From contig NZ_JAGSHX010000006.1 of assembly GCF_018138715.1 (NCBI RefSeq), positions 558,001-622,000 of the forward strand: DNA of 64,000 bases, given 5' to 3'. Of this stretch, positions 26,133-35,638 are shown one piece after another; the first letter of the stretch is position 1, and every line of letters starts with the position of its first letter. The translations under genes were made by a program, and so were the position numbers. The notes under the pieces were generated by a model that saw only the letters and a program-made list of their open reading frames with translations, had not been told where the DNA came from and searched no databases. The stretch is from Streptomyces asiaticus. GTDB taxonomy: Bacteria > Actinomycetota > Actinomycetes > Streptomycetales > Streptomycetaceae.

Positions 26133-27041
26133 ATGACCAAAGTCCTGAACGTCGACGCACTACCCGAGCCGTCCGTGCTCAAACGCGCGAAGCGACGGCG
26201 TCCCGGACTTCTGGTGGCCAATGCGATCGTGCTGGTACTGGCCGCGATGGCGGTGACCACGATATTCACCAACCCTCGTTTCGAGTGGGAAACCGTCGGC
26301 AAATACTTCTTCGAGATCCGGGTGATGAAGGGCATCGGGGTCAGTATGGGAATGACCGCGGTGACAATGGTGCTCTCATTGGTGTGCGGCACCGTGGTCG
26401 CACTGATGCGCATGGGCGACTCCCGACTTATGTCCACGGTCGCGGCCGCCTTCATCTGGGTTTTCCGCAGCATTCCGATGCTGGTGCAGCTGCTTTTCTG
26501 GTACAACCTCGCGGCCCTCTTTCCGACGCTGTCCCTCGGAATTCCCTGGGGGCCGCGTTTCGTCACCTTCGATGCGAACAGCGTCATCGGCCCGCTGACC
26601 GCCGCGATCATCGGTCTGACCCTCCACGAGACCGCGTACATCGCGGAGTTGATCCGATCCGGACTGCTTGCCGTGCCCGATGGACAGCGTCAGGCGGCCT
26701 CCGCACTGGGGTTGACGCCGGCTCAGATCTTCTTCCGCATCACCCTCCCCCAGGCGCTGCGGGTGATCGTCCCTCCGATGGGAAATGAGCTGATATCTCT
26801 CCTCAAGGCCACCTCTCTGGTCAGCGTGATCACCCTGGCCGACCTGCTGTACTCGGTCCAGCTGATTTACGCCAAGAACTTCCAGACCGTTCCCCTGTTG
26901 ATCGTTGCCGCCATTTGGTACATGATCATCACTGGCGCCATTACTCTTCTTCAGCAGCGCCTGGAGCGACGTCTGGGACGACACACCCTGATTTCGGCCG
27001 ACAAGGCCGGGAGAGTGAAGAGGATCGAGCACTCGGTATGA
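26133..27041 (+). CDS. Polar amino-acid (cystine-like) ABC transporter permease
   Basis: The 302-residue membrane protein matches the HisM/TcyB permease family. A cytoplasmic N-terminal ~35 residues and first span precede the conserved core [25 protein letters not shown]. The EAA-type loop that docks the ATPase is [20 protein letters not shown], followed by [19 protein letters not shown]. Local codon use has more A/T at third positions than its neighbours in the first ~700 bases. The stop overlaps the ATPase start (ATGA). With the downstream binding protein and dipeptidase it forms an uptake operon for small peptides or amino acids. Confidence 0.9.
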   Translation: MTKVLNVDALPEPSVLKRAKRRRPGLLVANAIVLVLAAMAVTTIFTNPRFEWETVGKYFFEIRVMKGIGVSMGMTAVTMVLSLVCGTVVALMRMGDSRLMSTVAAAFIWVFRSIPMLVQLLFWYNLAALFPTLSLGIPWGPRFVTFDANSVIGPLTAAIIGLTLHETAYIAELIRSGLLAVPDGQRQAASALGLTPAQIFFRITLPQALRVIVPPMGNELISLLKATSLVSVITLADLLYSVQLIYAKNFQTVPLLIVAAIWYMIITGAITLLQQRLERRLGRHTLISADKAGRVKRIEHSV

Positions 27042-27826
27042 CCGCGGCATCGCAAATGGAATCGCAGGCCATCGTCTCCCTGCGCGGGATCCGCAAGTCG
27101 TTCCGCGGAACCGAGGTGCTGCACGGCATCTCCCTGGATATCCACCGAGGTGAGACGGTCTGCCTGATCGGTCCCTCCGGATCCGGAAAGAGCACGCTGC
27201 TGCGCTGTGTCAACCACCTCGAAGTGCCCGACCAGGGCGTGGTGGTGGTCGACGGCAGCGTAATCGGCTATCAGCTGCGCGGGCGCACCCTGCACGACCT
27301 CGGCGCCCGGGAGCTGGCCGCCCAGCGCTCGGCGATGGGCATGGTGTTCCAGAGTTTCAATCTGTTCCCGCACCTCACCGCCCGCGAGAACATCGTGGAG
27401 GCCCCGCGCCGGGTGCTCGGGCTCTCCAAGGCCGCGGCCGACGCACGGGCCGTGGAGCTGATGACCCGGGTGGGGCTCGCCCACAAGCTGGACAGCTATC
27501 CCGACAAGCTCTCCGGCGGCCAGCAGCAGCGAGTGGCCATCGCCCGCGCCCTGGCGATGCGCCCCAAGGTGATGCTCTTCGACGAGCCGACCTCCGCCCT
27601 GGACCCCGAGATGGTGCAGGAGGTGCTCAACGTCATCAAGGACCTGGCCCGCGACGGCATGACGCTGGTCGTCGTCACCCATGAGATGCGCTTCGCCGCC
27701 GATGTGGCCGACCGGATCGTCTTCATGGACGACGGCCGGATCGTCGAGCAGGGCACCCCGGAGGCGCTGCTGCGCGCTCCCGCACACGACCGCACCCGCA
27801 TGTTCCTGTCGAAGGTCAGCCCATGA
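27038..27826 (+). CDS. Polar amino-acid ABC transporter ATPase
   Basis: The 262-residue ATPase has Walker [13 protein letters not shown] (~residues 47-58), Q-loop [12 protein letters not shown], signature [15 protein letters not shown], Walker [15 protein letters not shown] and H-loop VVVTHEM. The LFPHLT and [12 protein letters not shown] wording is diagnostic of the GlnQ/HisP/TcyC polar amino-acid subfamily. The ATG overlaps the permease stop (ATGA), and its own stop overlaps the dipeptidase start in the same way, so the three are translationally coupled. Confidence 0.95.
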   Translation: MTAASQMESQAIVSLRGIRKSFRGTEVLHGISLDIHRGETVCLIGPSGSGKSTLLRCVNHLEVPDQGVVVVDGSVIGYQLRGRTLHDLGARELAAQRSAMGMVFQSFNLFPHLTARENIVEAPRRVLGLSKAAADARAVELMTRVGLAHKLDSYPDKLSGGQQQRVAIARALAMRPKVMLFDEPTSALDPEMVQEVLNVIKDLARDGMTLVVVTHEMRFAADVADRIVFMDDGRIVEQGTPEALLRAPAHDRTRMFLSKVSP

Positions 27827-29076
27827 GCACCGAACTCCCCCTGCCCGCCAAGACCGCCCGGCGCCTGAAGCTGTGGGACTCCTACCGCTCGTACCAGTAC
27901 CTGGCGGCCGGGGAGGACTACCGCGCCTTCGAGCTGGCGCCCGCGCTCGGACGGGTCCCCGGGGCCGCGCTGACGTGGAGCGAGGACGTCGAGGCCCGCG
28001 CGCGGGACTTCGAGGAGCGCCATCTGGTGATCTCCGCCCATGACCATCTCTCGCTGCGCCCCGCCGATCCGGGCGACTTCGCCGCGTACCGCCGCCAGGG
28101 CCGGGAGTCGATCCCCTACGAGGGCATCGCCCACTCGGGGGTGGACCTGTTCTTCGACGGCGGCCCGGCCGCGGTGAGCATGATCCGCTCCCATGCCCCC
28201 TGGGACTGGGACGACGCGGTCAGCGATCTGGCCATGCGCCAGGCGGACCTCGCCCACCAGCGGCTGGTGGCGCCCGTCCGCACCCTCGAGGACGCCGACC
28301 GGGCGCGGGCCGGCCACCAGGTGGGGGTGGTGCTGACCCTGGAGTCCGCCTCCCCCATCGGCAATGACATCGACCGGCTCGATCTGCTCTACGGTCTGGG
28401 CGTACGGCTGCTCGGCCTGGTCTACAGCGAGAGCAACCAGCTGGGTTCGGGGCTCGCCGACGCCGGGGACACCGGTCTGACCCTGCTCGGCCGCCGGGCG
28501 CTGCGCCGGATGAACGACCTCGGGATCATCGTCGATGTCTCGCACAGCGGGGACGCGACGGCCCTGGACGCCGTGCGCCGCTCCACCGCCCCCGTGGTGA
28601 TCACCCACGCCGGGTCCCGGGCGCTGTGGCCGACCCCGCGGATGAAGCCCGACGATGTGATCCGGGCCTGCGCCGGGTCCGGCGGGTTCATCGGCGTCGA
28701 GGCGGCGCCGCACACGACCGTCACCGCCCGGCACCCCCGGCACGATCTGGACTCGGTGATGGAGCACATCGAGCGCTGTATCGATCTGGTCGGCATCGAC
28801 CACGTGGCCTTCGGCCCGGACACCAACTTCGGCGATCACACCGCCTGGCACCGGACGTTCGCCCCGCTCTTCGGCAAGGACGACGCGCACGACGGCAAGG
28901 CCCCCGAACTGCCGCCGCACGAGGAGGTCGAGTACGTACGGGGCTGTGAGAACCCCGCGGAGGCCGTCGGCAATATGATCCGGTGGCTGTTCGACCGCGG
29001 CTACTCCGAAGCGGACGTGGCCAAGCTGGCCGGAGGCAACGTACGGCGCGTCGCCGAGACCGTCTGGGGCCGCTGA
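27823..29076 (+). CDS. Membrane (renal-type) dipeptidase family M19
   Basis: The 417-residue zinc peptidase shows the M19 metal and active-site motifs in order: SAHDHLSL (~67-74), bridging Glu in [16 protein letters not shown] and VITHAGSR (two His ligands), and [10 protein letters not shown] (Asp). There is no signal peptide, so despite the family name it should act in the cytoplasm. Coupled by ATGA to the transporter ATPase, it probably cleaves an imported dipeptide or Cys-Gly-like conjugate. Sulfur-containing substrates are a contextual inference. Confidence 0.9.
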   Translation: MSTELPLPAKTARRLKLWDSYRSYQYLAAGEDYRAFELAPALGRVPGAALTWSEDVEARARDFEERHLVISAHDHLSLRPADPGDFAAYRRQGRESIPYEGIAHSGVDLFFDGGPAAVSMIRSHAPWDWDDAVSDLAMRQADLAHQRLVAPVRTLEDADRARAGHQVGVVLTLESASPIGNDIDRLDLLYGLGVRLLGLVYSESNQLGSGLADAGDTGLTLLGRRALRRMNDLGIIVDVSHSGDATALDAVRRSTAPVVITHAGSRALWPTPRMKPDDVIRACAGSGGFIGVEAAPHTTVTARHPRHDLDSVMEHIERCIDLVGIDHVAFGPDTNFGDHTAWHRTFAPLFGKDDAHDGKAPELPPHEEVEYVRGCENPAEAVGNMIRWLFDRGYSEADVAKLAGGNVRRVAETVWGR

Positions 29077-29129
29077 CCGGTCCCGTAGCACCGCATCCGC
29101 CACCCCCCACCTCCCGAAATGGAGCACCC

Positions 29130-30074
29130 ATGCGCAACCGTCCCCATGTCGCCGCATGCGCCCTGCTGACCTGTCTGACCCTGGGCCTGTCGGCCTGTTC
29201 GGTGGATGACACCCCCGAGGACGGCAAGGACAGCAAGAGCCGTCCGGCGGTCACGCTCGCCCCCGAGCCCAGGGACAGCGCGCTGGCCGCCGAGGTGCCC
29301 CAGGCCTACGCCAAGAAGACGCTGATCATGGGCGTCAGCGAGTACGCGCCGTATGTCACCTTCGAGTCCGACGGGAAGGTCACCGGGCTGGTCCCCGACC
29401 TGGCCGCGCAGCTCTCCTCGTTGCTCGACATAAAGATCAAGGTGGAGCGGACCAACTTCGACGCGGTCATCCCGGGGCTGAAGTCCGGCCGGATCGACCT
29501 CAGCGCGCCCTCCGGTGACTTCACCGAGCGTCAGAAAGAGGTGGACTTCGCCGACTTCGCGCAGAGCAGTGTGACGATGATGGTGCTCACGGACGGCTCC
29601 TTCCGCCCCAAGAACGGCCTCGAGGTCTGCGGCCACAAGGTCGGCGTCGAGAAGGGCGCCGGAACGCAGAACGTGCTCGCGGCGCAGAACAAGCGGTGTG
29701 CCGCGAAGGGCAAGCCGTCGGTGGACGTGAAGCTCTACACCGATCTGCCCGCCGCCTCGCTGGCGCTCCAGAGCAAGCGCGTGGAGGCGGTGGCCGCGCC
29801 CAGCGCCTCCAACACCTCGGTGAGCCAGAACTCGCACGACCGCTTCGAGACGGTCGAACTGAAGGACATGCTGGACCTGCCCGCCGCGACGGCCGTCTAC
29901 GGCATCCAGGCCAAGAAGGACGCCGGGCTCGCGCCCGTGATCGTCAAGGGGCTGCGGAAGCTGTACGAATCGGGCACCTACGCCAAGCTCTTCGGTCAGT
30001 GGGGGCTGCCGCTGTCCACCGTCACCCGGGACCAGATCGCCCTCAACGGCTCCAAGCAATCCCAGACCCAGTGA
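29130..30074 (+). CDS. Amino-acid ABC transporter substrate-binding lipoprotein
   Basis: The 314-residue protein has a lipoprotein signal with lipobox LSAC and acylated Cys23. A Ser/Asp/Lys linker follows, then a family 3 (SBP_bac_3) periplasmic-binding fold: [55 protein letters not shown] and [12 protein letters not shown]. The start ATG 29130 has GGAG upstream. It completes the permease-ATPase pair and delivers a polar amino acid or small peptide. It follows the dipeptidase gene by 53 bases in the same direction. Confidence 0.93.
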   Translation: MRNRPHVAACALLTCLTLGLSACSVDDTPEDGKDSKSRPAVTLAPEPRDSALAAEVPQAYAKKTLIMGVSEYAPYVTFESDGKVTGLVPDLAAQLSSLLDIKIKVERTNFDAVIPGLKSGRIDLSAPSGDFTERQKEVDFADFAQSSVTMMVLTDGSFRPKNGLEVCGHKVGVEKGAGTQNVLAAQNKRCAAKGKPSVDVKLYTDLPAASLALQSKRVEAVAAPSASNTSVSQNSHDRFETVELKDMLDLPAATAVYGIQAKKDAGLAPVIVKGLRKLYESGTYAKLFGQWGLPLSTVTRDQIALNGSKQSQTQ

Positions 30075-30082
30075 GATCTTCC

Positions 30083-31984
30083 ATGGCACGAACCAGTCAG
30101 ACCGAAACGACCGGCGACAGAGGGCGGGCGGCCCGGGAGGAGTCCGCCCGCCCGCTGGACGAGCGGGTGTGGCGACGCACCCTGCGCGTCCCGATGCGGG
30201 ACGGGATCGTCCTGGCCGCCGATCTCTTCACCGACCAGGAGCGGCCGGGGCCCCGCCCGGTCATCCTGGAGCGGACCCCGTACGGCCGCCGACAGATGCG
30301 CGACTCCGACCGCAGCCGCCACGACGAGCCGGTGCCCACGCCCGAGGAGACCTCGGCGTTCTTCGTCCGCGCCGGGTATCACGTGGTGCGGCAGGACTGC
30401 CGGGGCCGCGGGGACTCCGAGGGCACCTTCGTGAAGTACCTCGGCGAGGGGCCGGACGGGGCGGACACCATCGACTGGATCGCCGCCCAGCCCTGGTGCG
30501 ACGGCCGGGTGGCCATGATGGGCGTGTCCTACTCGGCCCACGCCCAGACGGCCGCCGCGGCCGAGTCCCCCGCCGGGCTGTCCGCGATGTTCATGGACTC
30601 CGGCGGCTTCGCCAGCGCCTACGAGGCCGGGATGCGGATGGGCGGCGCCTTCGAGCTCAAGCAGATCACCTGGGCCTTCCGGCACGGTGAGGAGAGCCCG
30701 GAGGCGGAGCGGGACCCGCTGGTGCGCAAGGCGTTCGCGGGCACGGATCTGCGCGACTGGTTCACCGTGCTGCCGTGGCGGACCGGTGTCTCACCGCTGC
30801 GCCAGGTGGGCAGTTACGAGCGCTATCTGCTGGACCAGTGGCGGCATGACGCCTTCGGGGCGTACTGGCGCCAGCCGGCCATCTACGGGCGCGGCCACTA
30901 CGACCGCTTCCCGGATGTGCCGACGCTGCACATGTCGAGCTGGTACGACCCGTATGTCCGCTCCACCATCGAGAACTTCACCGCCATGGGCCGGCTCAAG
31001 CGGTCCCCGGCGTATCTGGTGATGGGACCGTGGAAACACGGGCTGCGCTGTGCCACCTTCGCCGGCGACGTGGACTTCGGGCCCGCCGCCACCCTCAGCG
31101 GCAATGTGGACACCTCGTATCTGTCCTTCCGGCAGCGGTGGTTCGACGCGGTGCTGGGGGGCGGCGACCCGGAGTCGATCCCGCGGGTCCAGTACTTCCT
31201 GATGGGCGGCGGGGACGGCCGGCGGGACGAGGCCGGGCGGATGCGGCACGGCGGCCGGTGGCACACCGACACCCAGTGGCCCCCGGCCGGGGCCCGGGAG
31301 ACCGCGTACTACTGCCACGCCTCGGGCGAGCTGAGCCGGGAGCAGCCGACGGCGACACGGTCCTGGGTGGAGTACGACTTCGACCCGAACGACCCGGTGC
31401 CCACGCTCGGCGGCCAGGTCACCTCGGGCGAGCCGGTGATGGTCGGCGGCGCCTTCGACCAGGTGCCGGACGAGCGGTTCTACGGCGCCCGGCCGCCGTA
31501 TCTGCCGCTGAACTCCCGGCCCGATGTGATCTCGCTCGCCACCCCGCCGCTTGAGGAGCCGCTGGTGGTGGCCGGACCGGTCACCGCGCGGCTGTTCATC
31601 TCCTCGTCCGCGCCGGACACCGACTTCACGGTGAAGCTGGTCGATGTGCACCCGCCGAACGAGGACTATCCGCACGGCTTCGCGATGAACCTCACCGAGG
31701 GCATCTTCCGCTGCCGCTTCCACAAGTCCTTCGAGCGCCCGGAGCCGCTGGAGCCGGGCGAGGTCTACGAGATCGAGATCCCGGCGCCGGACACGGCCAA
31801 CCGCTTCGAGGCCGGACACCGGCTGCGGGTGGACATCTCCTCGAGCGACTTCCCCCGGTTCGACGTCAACTCCAACACGGGGGTGCCGGAGGCGGTGAGC
31901 CGTCGCAAGGTGGTGGCGACCAACCGCGTCCACATGGACGCGGACCACCCCTCGGCGGTGCTGCTGTGGACCCAGCCGGGCTGA
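30083..31984 (+). CDS. CocE/NonD-family alpha/beta hydrolase (X-Pro dipeptidyl-peptidase-like)
   Basis: The 633-residue protein has the S15/CocE layout: an N-terminal alpha/beta-hydrolase with MRDGIVLAADLF and RQDCRGRGDSEGTF, the nucleophile elbow GVSYSAHAQ (Ser is catalytic), and Asp/His in SSWYDPYVRS and MGPWKHGL. A cap domain and a C-terminal jelly-roll follow (~470-630, VAGPVTARLFISSSAPDTDF). The family includes cocaine esterase, glutaryl-7-ACA acylase and Xaa-Pro dipeptidyl peptidases. Being 8 bases after the binding-protein gene, it may act on an imported acylated or prolyl substrate. No signal peptide is seen. Confidence 0.9.
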   Translation: MARTSQTETTGDRGRAAREESARPLDERVWRRTLRVPMRDGIVLAADLFTDQERPGPRPVILERTPYGRRQMRDSDRSRHDEPVPTPEETSAFFVRAGYHVVRQDCRGRGDSEGTFVKYLGEGPDGADTIDWIAAQPWCDGRVAMMGVSYSAHAQTAAAAESPAGLSAMFMDSGGFASAYEAGMRMGGAFELKQITWAFRHGEESPEAERDPLVRKAFAGTDLRDWFTVLPWRTGVSPLRQVGSYERYLLDQWRHDAFGAYWRQPAIYGRGHYDRFPDVPTLHMSSWYDPYVRSTIENFTAMGRLKRSPAYLVMGPWKHGLRCATFAGDVDFGPAATLSGNVDTSYLSFRQRWFDAVLGGGDPESIPRVQYFLMGGGDGRRDEAGRMRHGGRWHTDTQWPPAGARETAYYCHASGELSREQPTATRSWVEYDFDPNDPVPTLGGQVTSGEPVMVGGAFDQVPDERFYGARPPYLPLNSRPDVISLATPPLEEPLVVAGPVTARLFISSSAPDTDFTVKLVDVHPPNEDYPHGFAMNLTEGIFRCRFHKSFERPEPLEPGEVYEIEIPAPDTANRFEAGHRLRVDISSSDFPRFDVNSNTGVPEAVSRRKVVATNRVHMDADHPSAVLLWTQPG

Positions 31985-32017
31985 CGCCGGGCTGACGGAT
32001 CGTCGGCGTAACCGCCG

Positions 32018-33109
32018 TCACCGCATGATGGTCGCCAGCACGTCCTGCCCCAGCCGGAGCAGGGTGCCTGTGGCCAGCCGGTGGTAGACGTACTTGCCCT
32101 CGCGCTCGGACTCGATCAGCCCGGCGTCCCTGAGCTGGCGCAGGGTGCGGGAGACCTGCGTATCGGCGAGCCCCAGCCGCTGGGCCAGCTCGGTGGTGGT
32201 GATGGGCTCGCCCAGCAGATGGCGGCACAGCTCCATCCGGCCCAGGGACGCCAGTGCGGACATCCGGGCCCGCAGCTCGGCCTGGGTCAGCTGATCGGCC
32301 GTGCCGCCCTCCCGGGCGGCGAACTGGAGCACCACGGGGTGGCACTCCTCGTCCTTGACGGTCAGATGCGGCCAGACATGGACGGAGGGGAGCAGGAAGA
32401 GCGGGCGGGGGCCGATCTCGATCTCGGCGACGGCCAGCTTGTCGTAGCGCACCCGCGAGCCGCCCCTGGAGACCACCGCGGTGGGGCTGAGCCCGGCCAG
32501 CACCTCGGCCAGACCGCGCCGCCGGATGTCGGCACGGACCCGGGCGGCGGCCGACTCCAGCCGGTCGCGTACCGAGCGCCACTCGGAGGCGAAGAACGCC
32601 TCGGCGCAGGAGTCCAGGAAGCACAGGAGCCGGTCGCGCAGCCCCTCGGGCGAGGCCACCAGGTCGTGGGCCAGCTCGCCCCGCCGGAAGGAGCGCCGCT
32701 CGCACTGCGCCACATAGCGCTCGGCGGCCTCGGGGTCGGTGAGCAGGCTACTGGCCGGGGGCACGGCCTCACGGAAGCCGAGCACCCCCTGGGAGCACAG
32801 GCCCACGAACTCCTCGAGCGGCAGCCTCTCCAGATGGCGCAGCTCGTCCTCGAAGGGCTGGTCCAGCGGGAGCTCCAGCGGGAACAGCAGCCGGCAGCGG
32901 AGCCGGGCCCACAGCGGGGACAGGGCGCTCATCTCATGGGCGAGGGAGGGGGCGAGCGCCGTCCCGAGCCGCCGCGTCCAGCGCTGGGCCTCGGGGTGGT
33001 GGTCGGGCTCGGCCATGATGTGCAGCGCCGACATGAGCTCGGCCAGCGGTGACCGGCCGACGTGCACGTCGGCCGGCTGGGCGCGCTGGAGGTTGAGCGT
33101 GATCCCCAC
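32018..33109 (-). CDS. ArsR-like winged-helix regulator with N-terminal DUF5937-type domain
   Basis: The 363-residue protein has a long N-terminal region (~1-260) of the type seen in actinobacterial ArsR-like proteins (VHVGRSPLAELMSALHIMAEPDHHP, PLWARLRCRLLFP). A C-terminal winged helix follows at ~280-355: RMELCRHLLGEPITTTELAQ, LGLADTQVSRTLRQLRDAGL and a short wing EGKYVYHRL. No metal-binding Cys motif is present. Ligand and targets are unknown. It is convergent with the CocE gene and lies just downstream of the gas-vesicle operon on the same strand. Confidence 0.85.
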   Translation of the reverse strand: MGITLNLQRAQPADVHVGRSPLAELMSALHIMAEPDHHPEAQRWTRRLGTALAPSLAHEMSALSPLWARLRCRLLFPLELPLDQPFEDELRHLERLPLEEFVGLCSQGVLGFREAVPPASSLLTDPEAAERYVAQCERRSFRRGELAHDLVASPEGLRDRLLCFLDSCAEAFFASEWRSVRDRLESAAARVRADIRRRGLAEVLAGLSPTAVVSRGGSRVRYDKLAVAEIEIGPRPLFLLPSVHVWPHLTVKDEECHPVVLQFAAREGGTADQLTQAELRARMSALASLGRMELCRHLLGEPITTTELAQRLGLADTQVSRTLRQLRDAGLIESEREGKYVYHRLATGTLLRLGQDVLATIMR

Positions 33110-33219
33110 ACCCGCACATTACTCGGCGACCGCGGGGCCCGGCCCATGTGTCGCGCGAATCGGCGCCGGACTGCCTGGTCAGGGGCGGGGCGGGAGGCTC
33201 TCCGAGGGGCTGGGGCCGG

Positions 33220-33525
33220 TCAGCGGTCGCGGGGCAGCAGGGGGCCGAGCGGGCCCAGGTCCAGGTTGAGGTCGTCCTCGGTCAGCCCGAAGTGCTCCCG
33301 CAGCTCGGCCATGTTCCGCTCCAGGGCCATCAGCGTCAGCCCGAGCTCCTCGATCTGCTCATCGCTGATGCCGCCCTGCTCGACGCGGCGCAGCGCCTGC
33401 CGCTCCATGAGCTGCCGCAGCAGCTCGACGATGGTGAGCACCAGTCCGGCCAGGCTCCTGCGGACCGACTCCTCGTCCACCTCGATCCGCCGCCCGGGCC
33501 GCCGGGGAGCGCGGTCGTCCGTCAT
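33220..33525 (-). CDS. gvpK: Gas vesicle protein GvpK
   Basis: This 101-residue protein matches GvpK: RIEVDEESVRRSLAGLVLTI, ELLRQLMERQALRRVE and ALERNMAELREHFGLTEDDLNLDLGPLGPLL in part. GvpK is a minor accessory protein needed for vesicle formation. It is the last gene of the operon, and its ATG overlaps the gvpS stop (ATGA). Confidence 0.93.
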   Translation of the reverse strand: MTDDRAPRRPGRRIEVDEESVRRSLAGLVLTIVELLRQLMERQALRRVEQGGISDEQIEELGLTLMALERNMAELREHFGLTEDDLNLDLGPLGPLLPRDR

Positions 33526-33740
33526 GGCGGTCCCCCTGCACGGCGATCATGGCGATCCCCCTCCCGCCCCTCCTCGTTCTCCACCCGTACGGAGGCGATC
33601 AGGGCGCGCAGCGAGATCCGCACCAGATCGATGTCGGCGATGCTCAGGGTGATCTCCCCCGCGATCACCACGCCTCCGGCGAGCACCCGGTCGAGCAGGT
33701 CGACCAGGGCCACCTCCCGCCGCTCGATCGCCCGGGTCAC
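33522..33740 (-). CDS. gvpS: Gas vesicle protein GvpS (GvpA-fold family)
   Basis: The 72-residue protein carries a GvpA-like core (VALVDLLDRVLAGGVVIAGE, ITLSIADIDLVRISLRALIASV) with a short charged tail (EEGREGDRHDRR). Its small size and position between gvpL and gvpK fit GvpS in Streptomyces. The GTG start overlaps the gvpL stop (GTGA), and its stop overlaps the gvpK start. Further upstream the same frame stays open but is antisense or off-frame to gvpL and was not used. Confidence 0.88.
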   Translation of the reverse strand: MTRAIERREVALVDLLDRVLAGGVVIAGEITLSIADIDLVRISLRALIASVRVENEEGREGDRHDRRAGGPP

Positions 33741-34546
33741 GACGGCGTCTCCTCCTGCTGGGCCTCCTCCGCCCGCTTCGGCGGGGCGGTGAAGGAGTAC
33801 GGCGGCCAGGGGCCGCTGACCTCCAGGGTGATGGCGGGGTACCGCTCCCCCAGGTCGGTCACCAGGGCGGTGAACTCCTCGTCGAGGGCGTCGGGCACCA
33901 GATAGGAGTTGTTCAGCACCATCCACCCCTCGTACGCGGCCAGCGCGGTGTCCTGCGGTGGATGGGCGGCCGTGGCCACCGCCAGCGCGGCGAGCGAGGC
34001 GTGGATCGCCTCCGCCTGCTCGGTCGCGCGCAGATGCGCGGTCTCCTGGTCCTGCCGCTGGGCGCGGCGGCGCAGCAGATAGGCGGTTCCCGGGCTCTCC
34101 TCGCCGCCGGTGGGCTCGTCCGGGTCGGGCAGGAAGGACCTGGGGTCCACGTACGCCTTGACGCCCCACTCGGTGCGGCCCGCCACCCGCCGCAGCGTGG
34201 CCGTGAAGTCGTCCCGGCGCTCCTGGAGCATCGCGCGGACCCGGTCGTCGTCGTGGTAGAGCGTGGCGAAGCGCAGCGGGATGACCTGGCCGTGGCCGGT
34301 CGCGCCGTTGATCACCCGGTGGTGGGCGCGGGCGGTGCGCTCCAGCCACTCCAGGTCCTCCAGATGGTCGCGCAGCGCGTCCTCGCCGAAGTCCTCGAGC
34401 GGTACGGAGCCCACGACGGCGGCCAGCCCCGCGCTCTCCACCAGGCGCACCGGCTCGTCCGCCACACCGGTGAGCCCCCGCGGCGGGGTGCCGTCCTCCG
34501 GGGCGGCCGTCACCGCGTACAGCCAGGTGGCGAGGGAGCCGTTCAC
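33737..34546 (-). CDS. gvpL: Gas vesicle protein GvpL (GvpF/GvpL family)
   Basis: The 269-residue protein fits the GvpF/L family: WLYAVTAAP at the N-terminus, VIPLRFATLYHDDDRVRAML in the middle, GVKAYVDP, and the C-terminal WMVLNNSYLVPD and GPWPPYSF (typical SGPWPPYSF). GvpL is proposed to act as a scaffold binding several Gvp proteins. The GTG at 34546 was chosen from the GTGA overlap with gvpJ; the open frame continues upstream to 34699 but would overlap gvpJ by 157 bases. Confidence 0.92.
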   Translation of the reverse strand: MNGSLATWLYAVTAAPEDGTPPRGLTGVADEPVRLVESAGLAAVVGSVPLEDFGEDALRDHLEDLEWLERTARAHHRVINGATGHGQVIPLRFATLYHDDDRVRAMLQERRDDFTATLRRVAGRTEWGVKAYVDPRSFLPDPDEPTGGEESPGTAYLLRRRAQRQDQETAHLRATEQAEAIHASLAALAVATAAHPPQDTALAAYEGWMVLNNSYLVPDALDEEFTALVTDLGERYPAITLEVSGPWPPYSFTAPPKRAEEAQQEETPS

Positions 34547-34935
34547 CGTTCGTCCTCCCGCTCCGCGCCGTGGGTTTCGTGGTCGTCCTCCCGGTGCGCG
34601 CCGCGGCCGTCCTCCAGCTCGCCGACGCGGCGCCGCAGCCGCTCGTTCTCCTCCAGGACGTCCCGGGCGCCGGAGGAGAGCGAGGGGTCGTGCTCCCACC
34701 AGTCGATGCCCATCTCCTTGGCCCGGTCCACGGAGGCGACCAGCAGCCGGATCTTGATCGTCAGCAGTTCGATGTCCAGCAGATTGATCTGGATGTCGCC
34801 CGCGATGACGATGCCCTTGTCGAGCACCCGCTCCAGGATGTCGGCCAGGCTGGACGGCTCGGCGCCCCGGCGGGCGGGTTCGCGTGCGGCGCCGGTGCGC
34901 CGGACCGGTGGGTTCCAGTCGGAGCTCTGGTTCAT
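34543..34935 (-). CDS. gvpJ: Gas vesicle protein GvpJ (GvpA/GvpJ family)
   Basis: The 130-residue protein has an N-terminal ~28-residue extension and a GvpA-fold core (LADILERVLDKGIVIAGDIQ, INLLDIELLTIKIRLLVASV, DRAKEMGIDWWEHDP). A charged coiled-coil-like tail follows (LEENERLRRRVGELED) that ends in a Glu/Asp/Arg-rich stretch. IDWWEHDP is typical of GvpJ. It is a minor wall or tip protein. ATG overlaps the gvpO stop. Confidence 0.9.
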   Translation of the reverse strand: MNQSSDWNPPVRRTGAAREPARRGAEPSSLADILERVLDKGIVIAGDIQINLLDIELLTIKIRLLVASVDRAKEMGIDWWEHDPSLSSGARDVLEENERLRRRVGELEDGRGAHREDDHETHGAEREDER

Positions 34936-35381
34936 GTCCGGTTCTCCGCCCTGCCCCGGTAGTAGCGCTCGGTGCGGCGGTAGGAGACGAGTTCGCCGCG
35001 GTCGTCCAGCTCGACCCGGTACTCGGCGAGGATGTCGGTGGAGTCGGGGATCCGGTGGGTCTCGACCACCTCGATGCCGATGGTCCAGCCGTCCTCGGTG
35101 CGCTCCAGCGAGGTGACGCCCTCCGGGGCCCGCCCGGTCAGCCCCCGCACATGGCGGGCCGCGCTGCGCGCGGCGTCACGGGCCACGAGCGCGGGACGCC
35201 GGGGGCGGCGCTCCCGCTCGGGCTCGCGCTCGTGCTGCTCCCGCTCGGGCTCGTGCTGCTCCCGCTCGGGCTCGCGCCGCTCCCGCTCCGGCTCGGGCTC
35301 GCGCCGCTCCCGCTCCGCACGGGGCCGGGCGCGTGGCCTCTCCTCGCGGTGGCGTTCCTCGCGGGGCCGTTCGCGGGGCAC
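34932..35381 (-). CDS. gvpO: Gas vesicle protein GvpO with Arg/Glu repeat N-terminus
   Basis: The C-terminal ~85 residues are GvpO: TGRAPEGVTSLERTEDGW, IGIEVVETHRIPDSTDILAE, YRVELDDRGELVSYRRTERY and YRGR. The N-terminal ~65 residues are almost only Arg, Glu and Pro with repeats of REPERE/EREQHE, encoded by an 18-21 bp repetitive DNA tract. The length of this tract probably varies between strains. GTG start; 3-base gap after gvpG. In Streptomyces coelicolor gvpO is at the front of the cluster, whereas here it is internal. Confidence 0.9.
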   Translation of the reverse strand: MPRERPREERHREERPRARPRAERERREPEPERERREPEREQHEPEREQHEREPERERRPRRPALVARDAARSAARHVRGLTGRAPEGVTSLERTEDGWTIGIEVVETHRIPDSTDILAEYRVELDDRGELVSYRRTERYYRGRAENRT

Positions 35382-35384
35382 GGC

Positions 35385-35636
35385 TCACACCTCCAGGCCC
35401 CCGTCGGGCGGCCCCTGGGACATCAGCCTGCGGACCAGCTCGTCCTCCTCCCGGGCCGCCTCCTCCTCGGTGAGCTCCCCGCTCTCCCGGGCCTCCGCGA
35501 CCTCCTCCAGCCGCTGCTTGATCACCTCGGGGTCGTACAGCTGCCGATGGGCCTCGTCATGGATCCGCTCGGCGATCCAGACGACACCTCGCACCGGGGC
35601 CAGCGGCAGCGTGGCCAGGCCGGTGAACAGTCCCAT
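35385..35636 (-). CDS. gvpG: Gas vesicle protein GvpG
   Basis: The 83-residue protein shows GLFTGLATLPLAPVRGVVWI at the N-terminus and then RIHDEAHRQLYDPEVIKQRL, EEVAEARESGELTEEEAARE and ELVRRL, the standard GvpG pattern. It follows gvpF by 2 bases. GvpG is a small accessory protein of vesicle assembly. Confidence 0.93.
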   Translation of the reverse strand: MGLFTGLATLPLAPVRGVVWIAERIHDEAHRQLYDPEVIKQRLEEVAEARESGELTEEEAAREEDELVRRLMSQGPPDGGLEV

Positions 35637-35638
35637 GG

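Noticed and set aside
33741..34349. A GvpS precursor of 275 codons
   Set aside because: The extra frame overlaps gvpL in another frame and lacks conserved motifs; the GTGA overlap fixes the start at 33740.
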